Source: JAJTFW01 sp903922455
Lineage (GTDB): Bacteria > Bacteroidota > Bacteroidia > AKYH767-A > OLB10
DNA length: 64,000 nt
Assembly (NCBI GenBank): GCA_943329665.2
Contig: CALQEU020000006.1
Location: 81,202-145,201, forward strand
Reading direction: 5' to 3'
Below are positions 24,996 through 33,783 of the stretch, piece by piece. Below the pieces are notes generated by a model. The model saw nothing but the letters and a program-made list of their open reading frames with translations, had not been told where the DNA came from and did not search any database. Numbering within the stretch: the stretch's first letter is position 1; each line of letters starts with the position of its first letter. Made by a program: the position numbers and the translations under genes.

Positions 24996-25955
24996 CTATT
25001 TTGAATCGGGCATAGTCCAAACCAAAAGAGATCCATCAAAATTACCCGCGACTAAACTTTTGCCATCCGGAGAAAATTCCAAGTGTAAAATGGCTGAACC
25101 GATCTCTCTCAATTTGAATTTTTCTTGCTGAGTAATCACATCCCACACGATGATGGCGCCATCGACAGAACCGCTGGCTAAAAGTTGATTATTTGGGGAA
25201 AGGGCAATGGTTGTTATACCCTCTTTGTGGCCGTTGAGGGAAGTAAGCAGTTTTCCGGTTTTTAAATCCCACAGTTTTAATGTTTGATCAAAGCTCCCTG
25301 TAATAAGTGTGCTCATATCAGCTTTCACTTTCACCGAATATATCCAATCACTATGACCGGCAAAAGTCTTCAATATATTACCGGTCTTAACATCCCAAAT
25401 TTTTGCATTATTGTCATGGTTGCATGATATGATGTAGTTCCCATCCGGTGAGAAGAAGGCCTCATCTGTCCATATAGGCTCAGATAGCTCTATGACTTGT
25501 TTCAATGATGTGCTTTCCCAAACGACCAGTGCATTTTCTTTCCAGCTGCTACTTACGATGAAATGATCATCTGGCGAAAAATTTCCTGATTTTACAAACG
25601 TAACATGTGCTTTCTTTTTTCTGGCCATTCTTTTGAAAGTAGTACTATTGTAAATCTGTAAACACTCTAAACTTCCAATTGAAATTTTATCGCCTTTGTG
25701 ATTGTAATGAAGTGCAGTAATGGCATCATCACCGAAAGAAAATTCTTTGATGACTTTGTAGTTTTGCGTGACGTCCCACACTTTTAGAGCGCCATCTTTA
25801 CTGCCACTAATCAATCTTTTTCCATCCGGAGAAAAACTGAAAACATTAACGCCCGATTTGTGACCAGCTAAAGTGAGAGGTTGTAATTCCTGTGCCATCA
25901 TGGACATTGGAAACATAAAAATGAAAAGAAAATATTTTATTATTTTTTGATTCAT
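24996..25955 (-). CDS. Exported WD40-repeat propeller protein
   Basis: 319 residues: a signal peptide (to MSMMAQE) and seven WD40 repeats, enough to close one beta-propeller. Clear repeats include HKSGVNVFSFSPDGKRLISG, AGHSDWIYSVKVKADMSTLI and NGHKEGITTIALSPNNQLLA, each ending in KVWDV/KLWDL/IVWDV. It would act as a periplasmic or outer-membrane-associated interaction platform. Its ATG overlaps the stop of the preceding gene by four bases, making it the last gene of a four-gene operon that starts with yidD. Confidence 0.85.
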   Translation of the reverse strand: MNQKIIKYFLFIFMFPMSMMAQELQPLTLAGHKSGVNVFSFSPDGKRLISGSKDGALKVWDVTQNYKVIKEFSFGDDAITALHYNHKGDKISIGSLECLQIYNSTTFKRMARKKKAHVTFVKSGNFSPDDHFIVSSSWKENALVVWESTSLKQVIELSEPIWTDEAFFSPDGNYIISCNHDNNAKIWDVKTGNILKTFAGHSDWIYSVKVKADMSTLITGSFDQTLKLWDLKTGKLLTSLNGHKEGITTIALSPNNQLLASGSVDGAIIVWDVITQQEKFKLREIGSAILHLEFSPDGKSLVAGNFDGSLLVWTMPDSK

Positions 25956-26866
25956 GGTTGGTTGGATAAGCGAACATTGGAAATAAATGTACTGAAGTAA
26001 ATCATTTCAGATTTTAATTGATCGTTGTATTTTCTTTTTTTGATATAATTTTTTGTAGGCACATTATAGCTCGATTGATTGGCTCCACCTAAGTAGAAGT
26101 ATAAGAATAAATAAACTCCAGCTGTAGCCGCAGTAATGTAATTTGCCTGAAGTACATTGTAAACACCAAAGGTAGCACTTCCACCTGTTAATAGTAAATT
26201 TAAAATTCCTTTTCTGTAATCTCCATTATAGGCTTGGCCTAAACCCGGAAAGATCAATGATAACGTTTTCGCTTTTTTGATGCTTCTTAATGTTGGTTGG
26301 AGAGAAGGCTCGTAAATAGAATCTAAAGTTTGCTTCAATACTAATTTATTTTCTATAGTGAATATCTTATTATTTTGAATGTAATCATTCATCACTTGAT
26401 GGGCTTGATTCCATTTTCCTAACTCATCTAAAATAAAGGTGTAAAGCAAAACGGAATTTAACTGTGTATTAGTATTGAAAGATGCTAGGTTAAATGAAGG
26501 AGAGATGTTTTTTTCGGCGAGTTCAAAATTGTCGGAGAGGTAGTAACCTAACCCTTTTTGAAAATAAATTTCTTGTTTTATACTATCACTTAAACTTGAT
26601 AATTCAATGCGAGAAAGTAGACTTCCTATTTGTTCAAATTTTTGCTGAGCTTTTAAACAATTTGTTTTAGAGAGCAGTGTCGTGGCCAAAAAAATTGGAT
26701 CCCCCGGCCGTTCATAAATGGCACGCTCGTACATCAATGATGCGTGATCAAATTGCTGTATTGCAAATAGACTGTCGGCCGATTCCAGCGTTTGTGTAAA
26801 CGCTTTAGTGGAAAATACGGTCAACAGGAACATGCAAGCCCACCCTGATGTTATGCTGTATTTCAT
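25952..26866 (-). CDS. TPR-like exported protein with C-terminal membrane hairpin
   Basis: 304 residues. The start at 26866 gives a signal sequence (to TKAFTQ); an internal ATG at 26833 is possible. The N-terminal two thirds are helical and TPR-like. Near residue 205 lies IFPGLGQAYNGDYRKGILNL, the glycine-rich hairpin of DUF5683-type membrane proteins, followed by two hydrophobic segments and a basic tail. It overlaps the upstream gene by 62 bases, more than the usual four, suggesting coupled translation. The two proteins are related in layout. Confidence 0.7.
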   Translation of the reverse strand: MKYSITSGWACMFLLTVFSTKAFTQTLESADSLFAIQQFDHASLMYERAIYERPGDPIFLATTLLSKTNCLKAQQKFEQIGSLLSRIELSSLSDSIKQEIYFQKGLGYYLSDNFELAEKNISPSFNLASFNTNTQLNSVLLYTFILDELGKWNQAHQVMNDYIQNNKIFTIENKLVLKQTLDSIYEPSLQPTLRSIKKAKTLSLIFPGLGQAYNGDYRKGILNLLLTGGSATFGVYNVLQANYITAATAGVYLFLYFYLGGANQSSYNVPTKNYIKKRKYNDQLKSEMIYFSTFISNVRLSNQP

Positions 26867-27686
26867 CTACTTTTTCTTGATAAACAATTTGTGCACTGAT
26901 TGAGCTTCCCCATATTCCACCAATATAGAAGAGTGAAAATAAGGAACCAAAGATATAGAACTGTACATTCTTGAATCCACCATTACGGTAATTCTCAGCC
27001 GTTATAATTCCAAGCGGGACTATTTTTAAGAAGGATGCTAGGGCTTGGCCTGGTAAACCCGTATACACCTTACCTAATCCCGGAATAATGGCCGATAATG
27101 CTCCTGCAACAAAACCTGATTTTTTTTTCATGTTTTGTAGGAGGTAACTGTAGTCACTTAAATATTTTAATTCTGCTTGGATGGTAGAGTCTTCTGGAAA
27201 AAATCCGGTGGCTAAGAGATCAAACTGTTCATAGTCTTTTTGAAGTAAGGATAAACCCGCTAATTCAAAAATGCGCAACTCAAATAATATTCCCGATTCG
27301 GCTTCGGGCGCATCGTATATTTTTTGATAGGCTAAGTCGTATTTATTTTCATCCATCTCCACTAATCCGGAGGTGTAAGCAGAAGGTATTTTAAATACGG
27401 AGTGGATACTTACTTGATCGAAATAATGTCGTGCTTTAATTGATTTTTTGAAATCATTAAATAAGGTACCACTCGCAAAAGCGACTGAATCTCGTAAATC
27501 TTGTGAGTAGGTAAGTGTATTATTTAAAATTTGATTGCTATAAAATTCTAAATCATCAATCTGTTTGTTTTCTCCTAAATGAAAAATGAAATTCAACTCA
27601 TCCCGAAGTTGAATAGTGTCTTCTTGTGCAAAACTCAAGTAGGGAAACAAAGAACACATCCATAAAACGATGAATTTTATTTTCAT
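26805..27686 (-). CDS. Exported protein with C-terminal membrane hairpin, paralogue of the next gene
   Basis: 293 residues: a signal peptide (to LSFAQEDT), an all-helical region, then SAIIPGLGKVYTGLPGQALA and two hydrophobic segments, matching the layout of the following gene at lower identity. I read the pair as an old duplication. No named function. It overlaps yidD by four bases upstream. Confidence 0.7.
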   Translation of the reverse strand: MKIKFIVLWMCSLFPYLSFAQEDTIQLRDELNFIFHLGENKQIDDLEFYSNQILNNTLTYSQDLRDSVAFASGTLFNDFKKSIKARHYFDQVSIHSVFKIPSAYTSGLVEMDENKYDLAYQKIYDAPEAESGILFELRIFELAGLSLLQKDYEQFDLLATGFFPEDSTIQAELKYLSDYSYLLQNMKKKSGFVAGALSAIIPGLGKVYTGLPGQALASFLKIVPLGIITAENYRNGGFKNVQFYIFGSLFSLFYIGGIWGSSISAQIVYQEKVDEIQHNIRVGLHVPVDRIFH

Positions 27687-28237
27687 TCGTGCGTATGTTT
27701 CTTTAAGCGATAGTAGGAAGGGAAATCGATGAGCGCACCTTTTTCGGAAATACGAAGAGCATGAATTTGTTTTATCGTTGATTTAGTGCAACGCGTTAAT
27801 CGATCTGCGCTAAGTGCTAAACCTTTTATCAATCCAAATTCTTGTATGCTTTGTTTACTGAATGCTGAGCATGAAACTTCGTAAGGACAATCGGCAGCAA
27901 TTTGCGAAGAGATCACCGCTTGATAGGTATATAACATCCCACCAAAAAGTAAGTTCACGGGATTGTATTTTACTATTTTTTTTTTCCCTAACAATAAAAA
28001 GCTTGGTTTCTTTTTTATGGGATAAGGGTTTTTTCGTTCGTGGGTTGCCATTAATTCAAAATCGCTTTTTGAATTATCGTTATTCGAGGTCGCAACAATT
28101 AATAAACTATCGTCTGTGCCATCTGAAAAAAAAGAAACATCTGTAAAGGCCATCGAAGTAGTGGATAAAAACTGTAAGCCCATCAACATGAAAAATGTTG
28201 ACCATTTCAGAGCAGATATTGAATAGATTTTAAACAC
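27683..28237 (-). CDS. yidD: YidD-family membrane insertion efficiency factor with N-terminal extension
   Basis: YidD proteins are small inner-membrane-associated partners of the YidC insertase. The family core is clear near residues 100-160: YQAVISSQIAADCPYEVSC, SCSAFSKQSIQEFGLIKGL and ADRLTRCTK, with the three conserved cysteines. At 184 residues it is about twice the usual length: the first ~85 residues are a signal/anchor segment and a Ser/Asn-rich linker. First gene of a tightly overlapping operon with two hairpin membrane proteins and a WD40 protein. Confidence 0.85.
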   Translation of the reverse strand: MFKIYSISALKWSTFFMLMGLQFLSTTSMAFTDVSFFSDGTDDSLLIVATSNNDNSKSDFELMATHERKNPYPIKKKPSFLLLGKKKIVKYNPVNLLFGGMLYTYQAVISSQIAADCPYEVSCSAFSKQSIQEFGLIKGLALSADRLTRCTKSTIKQIHALRISEKGALIDFPSYYRLKKHTHE

Positions 28238-28284
28238 TATACAAAGTTAAGGATTTTAGAGGAAGCACGTTCGGAAAACTAAAA

Positions 28285-28307
28285 AGCCTGTGATCGAATC
28301 ACAGGCT
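28285..28307 (-). terminator. Terminator of the pyrophosphatase gene
   Basis: A perfect 10-bp stem AGCCTGTGAT / ATCACAGGCT with a three-base loop, followed on the minus strand by five Ts. It lies 23 bases beyond the stop of the pyrophosphatase gene. Confidence 0.88.
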
Positions 28308-28329
28308 CTTCATAATTTGGAGGTAAATA

Positions 28330-30834
28330 TTATTTACAGCAGTTCTCTTTTTGACCCTTGCAAGCCATTCCTTTTTCTTCACACGACTTCATGCAATCGC
28401 TTTCACAACTTGCTTGTTTGTTTTTGCAACAATCAGCACCCGTAATTTTCTCGCAAGCATCGGATTTGATATGACATTTGCCATTTTCCATTTTGATGCA
28501 ATCACTACTGTCACATTTGCCAGCAGCCATCCACTCAGCACAAGTAGCTGAGTCAATCACACAATTTCCTTCTGCATCCATATCGCAAGCGGCATCCATG
28601 TCCATATAACATTCCATCTTCGCCTTGCTTGCACAACAATCGTCGGCACCCATTCCTGAACCTGCACCATGTCCACCATTCACTGCGATTAATGGAGCAA
28701 TGGTTAATCCAACTAAAGAAGAAAGCTTAATTAAAATATTCATGGATGGACCCGAAGTATCTTTAAAAGGATCACCCACAGTATCACCTACAACAGCTGC
28801 TTTATGTGGTTCTGATTTTTTGTAATACATCACACCATCAATGTTCACCCCTTTCTCAAAGGCTTTCTTTGCATTGTCCCACGCACCACCAGCGTTGTTT
28901 TGGAAAATCGCCCACAACACTCCGCTCACCGTAACACCGGCCATATATGCACCTAATGCTTCAGCACCCATCACCAATCCAACAATGATAGGAGTAACAA
29001 TAGTGATCACGCCCGGTAACATCATTTCGCGCAAAGCAGCTTTCGTAGAAATTTCTACACAACGACTGTAATCTGGTTTTCCAGTTCCTTCCATAATACC
29101 TGGAATTTCGCGGAACTGACGACGGACTTCATTCACCATTTCCATAGCCGCTTTACCAACAGAATTCATCGCCAATGCAGAGAATACTACCGGAATCATT
29201 CCACCAATAAATAAGGCAGCTAAGACTTTCGCATCGAAAATATTGATTCCGTTAATTCCAGTCAATGTTACATAAGCAGCAAATAATGCTAAGGCCGTCA
29301 ATGCAGCAGAAGCAATCGCAAATCCTTTTCCGATAGCCGCTGTTGTATTTCCCACTGAATCTAAAATATCTGTTTTCTCACGTACATCAGCAGGAAGTTC
29401 ACTCATCTCTGCAATACCACCTGCATTATCTGCAATGGGTCCAAAAGCATCAATCGCTAATTGCATGGCAGTAGTTGCCATCATCGCAGATGCTGCAATA
29501 CCTACTCCATAAAATCCGGCTAAAGCATATGCACCCCAAATGGCACCTGCAAATAATATTACTGGGAATGCAGTAGAAAGCATTCCGGTTCCAAGTCCTG
29601 CAATGATATTCGTTGCAGCACCCGTTGCCGATTTTTGTACAATGTTTAATACAGGTCTTTTATTTAATCCAGTGTAAAATTCTGTGATGTATGAAATAGC
29701 AGCTCCCACAAACATTCCGATTACCACCGACCAAAACACATTCATCGATGAAGTGTAAAGCGTTGTGAATTCACCACCTGAAAATGCACTCATCGTCATT
29801 TGTGCAGGAAGCATGATGTCAATTAAGAAATACGATGAAATCAGAGCAATGATGATGGAAACCCAGTTACCACGATTTAATGCAGCTTGAACCGAATCTG
29901 TTGTTTGTGCTGCTGTTTCTTTAATGGTAACTAACCACGACCCAACGATAGAGGCAACAATACCGAAACCAGCAATACATAAAGGTAAAAGAATAGGGCC
30001 AATTCCGCCGAAAGCATCATCAATACTACCACCCATATCGCGAATGATGTAATTTCCTAATACCATCGATGCAAGAACGGTTGCAACATAAGAACCAAAT
30101 AAATCGGCACCCATCCCTGCAACGTCACCTACGTTATCACCAACGTTATCCGCAATCGTAGCAGGGTTGCGTGGATCATCTTCAGGAATTCCAGCTTCTA
30201 CTTTTCCAACTAAGTCTGCACCAACGTCAGCAGCTTTGGTATAAATACCACCACCCACACGAGCAAAGAGTGCAATCGACTCAGCACCTAATGAGAATCC
30301 TGCAAGTACTTCTAATACTTGAGTCATCTGTTCTGTGCTTGTCATTTGACTTCCCATGAAAAAACTGTAGAGGAAAATGAACATTAAACTTAATCCAAGT
30401 ACTGCTAATCCTGCAACACCTAAACCCATTACCATTCCGCCCGAGAAAGAAACTTTCAATGCTTTCGCTAATGAAGTACGTGCAGCTTGTGTGGTGCGAA
30501 CATTTGCTTTGGTAGCAACACGCATTCCGCTATAACCAGCAATAGCACTAAATACACCACCGCAAATAAATGCTGCAACGATTAAGATGTGTGAGCTAGC
30601 CACTACTTGACTTAATACTCCTAATCCGATACTTGCTATCACCATAAAGATGGCGAGTATTCTGTATTCTGATTTCAAGAAAGCCATTGCACCTTCTGCA
30701 ATTGCTGTTGAAATGGTTTGCATTTTTTCATCACCTGCATCTTGTTTATTCACCCAACTGGATTTAATAAACATGTAGATTAATCCAAGTACGCCAAGGG
30801 CAGGTACGATATATACGAAATTTTCCATAGTCAT
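28330..30834 (-). CDS. hppA: Membrane-bound ion-pumping pyrophosphatase with cysteine-rich tail
   Basis: Hydrolyses pyrophosphate and pumps H+ or Na+ across the inner membrane; about 16 membrane segments. Substrate-site motifs are GGGIYTKAADVGADLVGK, EDDPRNPATIADNVGDN, DNAGGIAEM, and KAAVVGDTVGDPFKDTSGP. The segment GNTTAAIGKG has Ala where potassium-independent enzymes carry Lys, so a potassium-stimulated type is predicted. The usual protein ends near residue 730. Here residues 731-834 form an extra tail with 18 cysteines and many Asp/Glu/Lys. In this family the C-terminus lies on the periplasmic side, so the tail would be extracytoplasmic. Role of the tail unknown. Confidence 0.94.
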   Translation of the reverse strand: MTMENFVYIVPALGVLGLIYMFIKSSWVNKQDAGDEKMQTISTAIAEGAMAFLKSEYRILAIFMVIASIGLGVLSQVVASSHILIVAAFICGGVFSAIAGYSGMRVATKANVRTTQAARTSLAKALKVSFSGGMVMGLGVAGLAVLGLSLMFIFLYSFFMGSQMTSTEQMTQVLEVLAGFSLGAESIALFARVGGGIYTKAADVGADLVGKVEAGIPEDDPRNPATIADNVGDNVGDVAGMGADLFGSYVATVLASMVLGNYIIRDMGGSIDDAFGGIGPILLPLCIAGFGIVASIVGSWLVTIKETAAQTTDSVQAALNRGNWVSIIIALISSYFLIDIMLPAQMTMSAFSGGEFTTLYTSSMNVFWSVVIGMFVGAAISYITEFYTGLNKRPVLNIVQKSATGAATNIIAGLGTGMLSTAFPVILFAGAIWGAYALAGFYGVGIAASAMMATTAMQLAIDAFGPIADNAGGIAEMSELPADVREKTDILDSVGNTTAAIGKGFAIASAALTALALFAAYVTLTGINGINIFDAKVLAALFIGGMIPVVFSALAMNSVGKAAMEMVNEVRRQFREIPGIMEGTGKPDYSRCVEISTKAALREMMLPGVITIVTPIIVGLVMGAEALGAYMAGVTVSGVLWAIFQNNAGGAWDNAKKAFEKGVNIDGVMYYKKSEPHKAAVVGDTVGDPFKDTSGPSMNILIKLSSLVGLTIAPLIAVNGGHGAGSGMGADDCCASKAKMECYMDMDAACDMDAEGNCVIDSATCAEWMAAGKCDSSDCIKMENGKCHIKSDACEKITGADCCKNKQASCESDCMKSCEEKGMACKGQKENCCK

Positions 30835-30847
30835 TATTTAAGGGCTG

Positions 30848-30879
30848 CGAAGGTAGTTTTTAAATAGAAAGTAGGCAAA
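30848..30879 (-). promoter_or_regulatory. Promoter of the pyrophosphatase gene
   Basis: On the minus strand TTTG (30876-30879) is followed after 20 bases by TACCTTCG (30848-30855), one mismatch to the -7 consensus, 13 bases before the ATG. Confidence 0.6.
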
Positions 30880-31250
30880 TATCAATAGGTATAATATTAA
30901 TTTATAGTGATTTATATGAGCTTGTAGTAGCTTATTGGGGTTACGGGGAGATGGACTTTTAAGCCATTAAGTTAATTTAAGTATTGATTAACAATTGTTT
31001 AAGTAAAATAGGCCACTTTCAAGCGTTCTATATTAAATCAACCTTATTTTTTTGGAAATGGGCTAAATTTATAGGGAATAAATGATAGTTAGCAACGTTG
31101 CGTCCGTTGCTTGTCGCTGTGATCGCTGCGTTTAAACATCAAGTAATAGTGGAATGAAAATTTAGTTTGCAACTTCAAAACTTTCTTGAGACCTGAAAGA
31201 TTAATTCATTTCTCTATTTAAAAATTGTAGTTTGAATCAATTTAACAAAA
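30880..31250. other. Intergenic region with a dispersed GTTGCGTCCGTTGC motif
   Basis: No ORF or RNA gene recognised. Near 31.1 kb lies GTTGCGTCCGTTGC followed by GATCGCTGCGTTTAAAC, related to motifs near 5.66 kb and 49.93 kb. Confidence 0.4.
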
Positions 31251-31251
31251 A

Positions 31252-31277
31252 AAGGCCCTTGAAGATTCAAGAGCCTT
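31252..31277 (-). terminator. Terminator of the rearranged T9SS gene
   Basis: Stem AAGGC-CTTGAA / TTCAAG-GCCTT with one mismatch and a two-base loop, followed on the minus strand by seven Ts. It lies 23 bases beyond the stop at 31300, so the C-terminal fragment still has its original gene end. Confidence 0.8.
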
Positions 31278-31299
31278 ATCTTTTATTGAATTTTTTATT

Positions 31300-32412
31300 T
31301 TAATGTTGAACACTAAACTTTGATGTACTCACTTTTCCTTGATGGATAATTTGTATAAAGTAAATTCCATTTGCTAAGTGCTGTACGGGTATCGCTAAAT
31401 TTTGTTGATCCCATGTTCCTTTTTTCAAACTTTGTCCTTTGGTGTCGATGATATTAAATGAAGTAGTCGCATTCGCCGATGCAAATTGAATAGTTAAATA
31501 ATCGCTTGTCGGATTCGGGTAAATAGAAATAACAACTCCATCAATTTCTTGTAGTCCGGTACAAAGATCAACGATGATGGTATCCGATGCGCTGGCTAAA
31601 CAGAAGTTTGAATCAACATACATATAAGTAACTTCATAACTTCCTGGTGGCAACGAGGAGGGTTCAAACTGACTTCCGTTCACACCTAAGCCAGACCAAA
31701 ATCCACCGCTCGGATTTTCTCCGAATAAATCGATGAACGACCAGTTGATGCAAACTGTTGTATCTAAAGTTAAGGTTACTAACGGTAATGGATGTACGAT
31801 AAGATGGGTGTAAATGGAACTATCACATCCATTAGATGAAGTAGCTAAATCGATGAAGTCACCATCGGCATACTGCCAAGCCCCAGCTAAGAACAAACTA
31901 TCGCCTTGGCAAATCGAAACATCTAACGAGTCAAATGCTCCGGCATAATAATCTAAAGTGGTATACAATAAACTATCACATCCATTTGCGCTGGTTAATA
32001 TATCCAAGTAAGTTCCTGCAGCTAATTGCCAAGTGCCTCCAACAAATAAACTATCTCCTGAACAGATGTTTGTGGCAATGGAATCATAAGCTGCTGCAAA
32101 GTAATCTAACGTTGTATTAACAATACTATCGCATCCTTGTGCACTGATTAATGAATCGGTATATAAACCGGCTAAGGTCTGCCATGCACCTTCTACAAAT
32201 AAACTATCACCCAAGCAGATGGAAACAACTAATTGTTCGTCGTACACAGGACTAAATTGTAAACGAGTGGTGTAACTACTGTCACAACCATCTAGGGTTG
32301 AATATACATTGCTATAATCTCCAGGTACCGTTTGCCAAATGGAATGGATGAATGCGCTATCCCCCGGACAAATACGTAAGCTATCTAAAATGCGCGAGCA
32401 ATTTGCGAAGGA
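31300..32412 (-). pseudogene. C-terminal part of a T9SS surface protein, cut off from its start
   Basis: The minus-strand frame is open from just after a stop at 32413-32415 to 31300. It encodes four to five repeats of ICxGDSLFVxGxWQ followed by a GCDS-x-x-TTLDY segment, then a short Ig-like linker and a type A sorting domain (VISIYPNPTSDYLTIQF to TSKFSVQH). No signal peptide precedes it; the first possible initiator is a GTG at 32247 inside a repeat. It ends abruptly at about 32397, where plus-strand coding sequence begins. With the two neighbouring fragments it appears to be one gene broken by an internal inversion. Confidence 0.8.
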
Positions 32413-32897
32413 TTAAATGTTTCGTTTAGTGTGAGTACTGTTGGTGCGGGATTAACTTTTCAATGGCAATACGATAATGGTTCGGGTTGGATCAACTTAA
32501 CCAACACCCCTCCTTATACGAATACAACCGGTTCTGCTTTACAAATTGCTGCAACACCGTATTCTTTACATCTTACCAATTACCGTTGCATTGTGACGGG
32601 AACCTGTGCTCCTCCGGCTATTTCTAATTCTGTTTATGTTTTTGTTGATCGACTACCCACCATCACCATAGAGCCGGTTTCCGATAGTATTTGCGTTGGC
32701 AATTCCACATCATTTTTTATTAATGCATTCGGTTCTGCAATTAGTTACCGTTGGCAAGTTAATAACGGTGCCGGCTATACGAACGTGCCCAATGCGTTGC
32801 CTTATACTGGATTTAATAATGATACGTTGACTGTTACTAATCCTTCTATTGCGTTAACGAATAATAAATATCGTTGTATTGTTACTGGAGTTTGTGC
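32389..32897 (+). pseudogene. Inverted internal segment encoding Ig-like repeats
   Basis: The plus-strand frame encodes two Ig-like repeats of the type found inside T9SS surface proteins: ICEGLNVSFSV, LTFQWQYDNGSGWINLTN, YRCIVTGTCA, then a second copy ending KYRCIVTGVCA. It has no start, no signal peptide and no sorting domain. Both flanks are minus-strand coding sequence of a T9SS protein. Reading on past 32900 simply translates the antisense of the neighbouring fragment. The segment has the right content to sit between the two flanking parts if flipped. Confidence 0.75.
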
Positions 32898-33758
32898 AAA
32901 AGTGCAAGGAACAGGAAGTTGGAAATTACTTGGAACGGGAGGAAGTGAAGTAGTATCCAAATTCCAGTTCAACCCATCGGTTAAAGCGGTTAATAACGAA
33001 AGTGTGTCACCTGTAGTGATGGAGCAATTGTATTGAGCATTGTTAGCGCCGGTAGAAAGAGCAAGTCCGAGCGTTGACAGCGTTGCAGGCAAGGTAGATT
33101 TAAAGGATGTTAATTCACAACTATCTAAAACCAAATCCCAAGTCCGATTGATACTAATGGCAGCAAGGAATTCGGGAGCAGTTAACGTTCCTTGGTAAGC
33201 AAAAACTTGATCTCCATTTCCGTTGAGATTTACGTACACATTGCTATTATTAAAAGTACCTTGAATTGCGGTTACCGTTCCCAAATTTGCAGTCAGCGCT
33301 TTTCTGCAATTGATACTTATTTGTGTTCCACAATATAAAACGGTAGTGCTTTGCCACTGAATAATTCCATCAGAAAGCGCTCCGGTGCTCGCTCCACATG
33401 CTTCCGGAGTTTGAAATGTATTGGCGTCGGTCCAGCCGAAATCAGTAAAATTAATCACGGTATTTACATCAATGTCTTTTAACAACACAAATGAAATAAC
33501 ATCATCTTGTGTTACGTTGTTATCATCGGCAGTAATATATCCTGAGAAGGAAATGTCGCCGGCTTGAAGAAGAGTTTGTGCTGAACTAAATGTTGTGCTG
33601 AATAAAATAGTAAGCAATAGGAAGAATTTAGAGATGAGTTTTGGTTTGATCTCGGATGGTTTTTTAGTAAAATCGATTTGAACTGCAAAAATAGTAAAGA
33701 AGGTGAATTTTTTATTTAATTTTCTCTGAATTAAATCAGAATTAGTTTTTGATGACAA
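32802..33758 (-). pseudogene. N-terminal part of a T9SS surface protein
   Basis: The frame opens at a TTG at 33758. A hydrophobic export signal FFLLLTILFSTTFSSAQ begins about 44 residues in, followed by a domain with VTQDDVISFVLLKDIDVNTV, NFTDFGWTDAN and IQWQSTT, resembling lamin-tail-like T9SS protein heads. Real coding content stops near 32900 at LPVPCTF; the last ~31 residues come from antisense reading of the inverted segment. A -7 box (TATTTTTG on the minus strand, 33686-33693) lies between the TTG and the signal peptide. No ATG or GTG follows it in frame, so the start codon may be lost or unusual. Confidence 0.7.
33686..33693 (-). promoter_or_regulatory. -7 box ahead of the rearranged T9SS gene
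   Basis: The minus strand reads TATTTTTG, an exact TAnnTTTG match. It is downstream of the TTG at 33758, so translation should begin after it, close to the signal peptide. Confidence 0.45.
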
Positions 33759-33770
33759 AAGAGATTTGCT

Positions 33771-33778
33771 TAACTTTG
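33771..33778 (+). promoter_or_regulatory. -7 box deciding the start of the next gene
   Basis: TAACTTTG, an exact match, ends five bases before the ATG at 33784. It excludes the upstream in-frame initiator at 33766 and predicts a leaderless transcript. Confidence 0.6.
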
Positions 33779-33783
33779 ATACA

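Noticed and set aside
32431..33036. Independent plus-strand gene of 201 codons
   Set aside because: It starts inside an Ig-like repeat with no signal peptide, and its last ~45 residues are the antisense of the neighbouring fragment. Better explained as an inverted piece of one gene.
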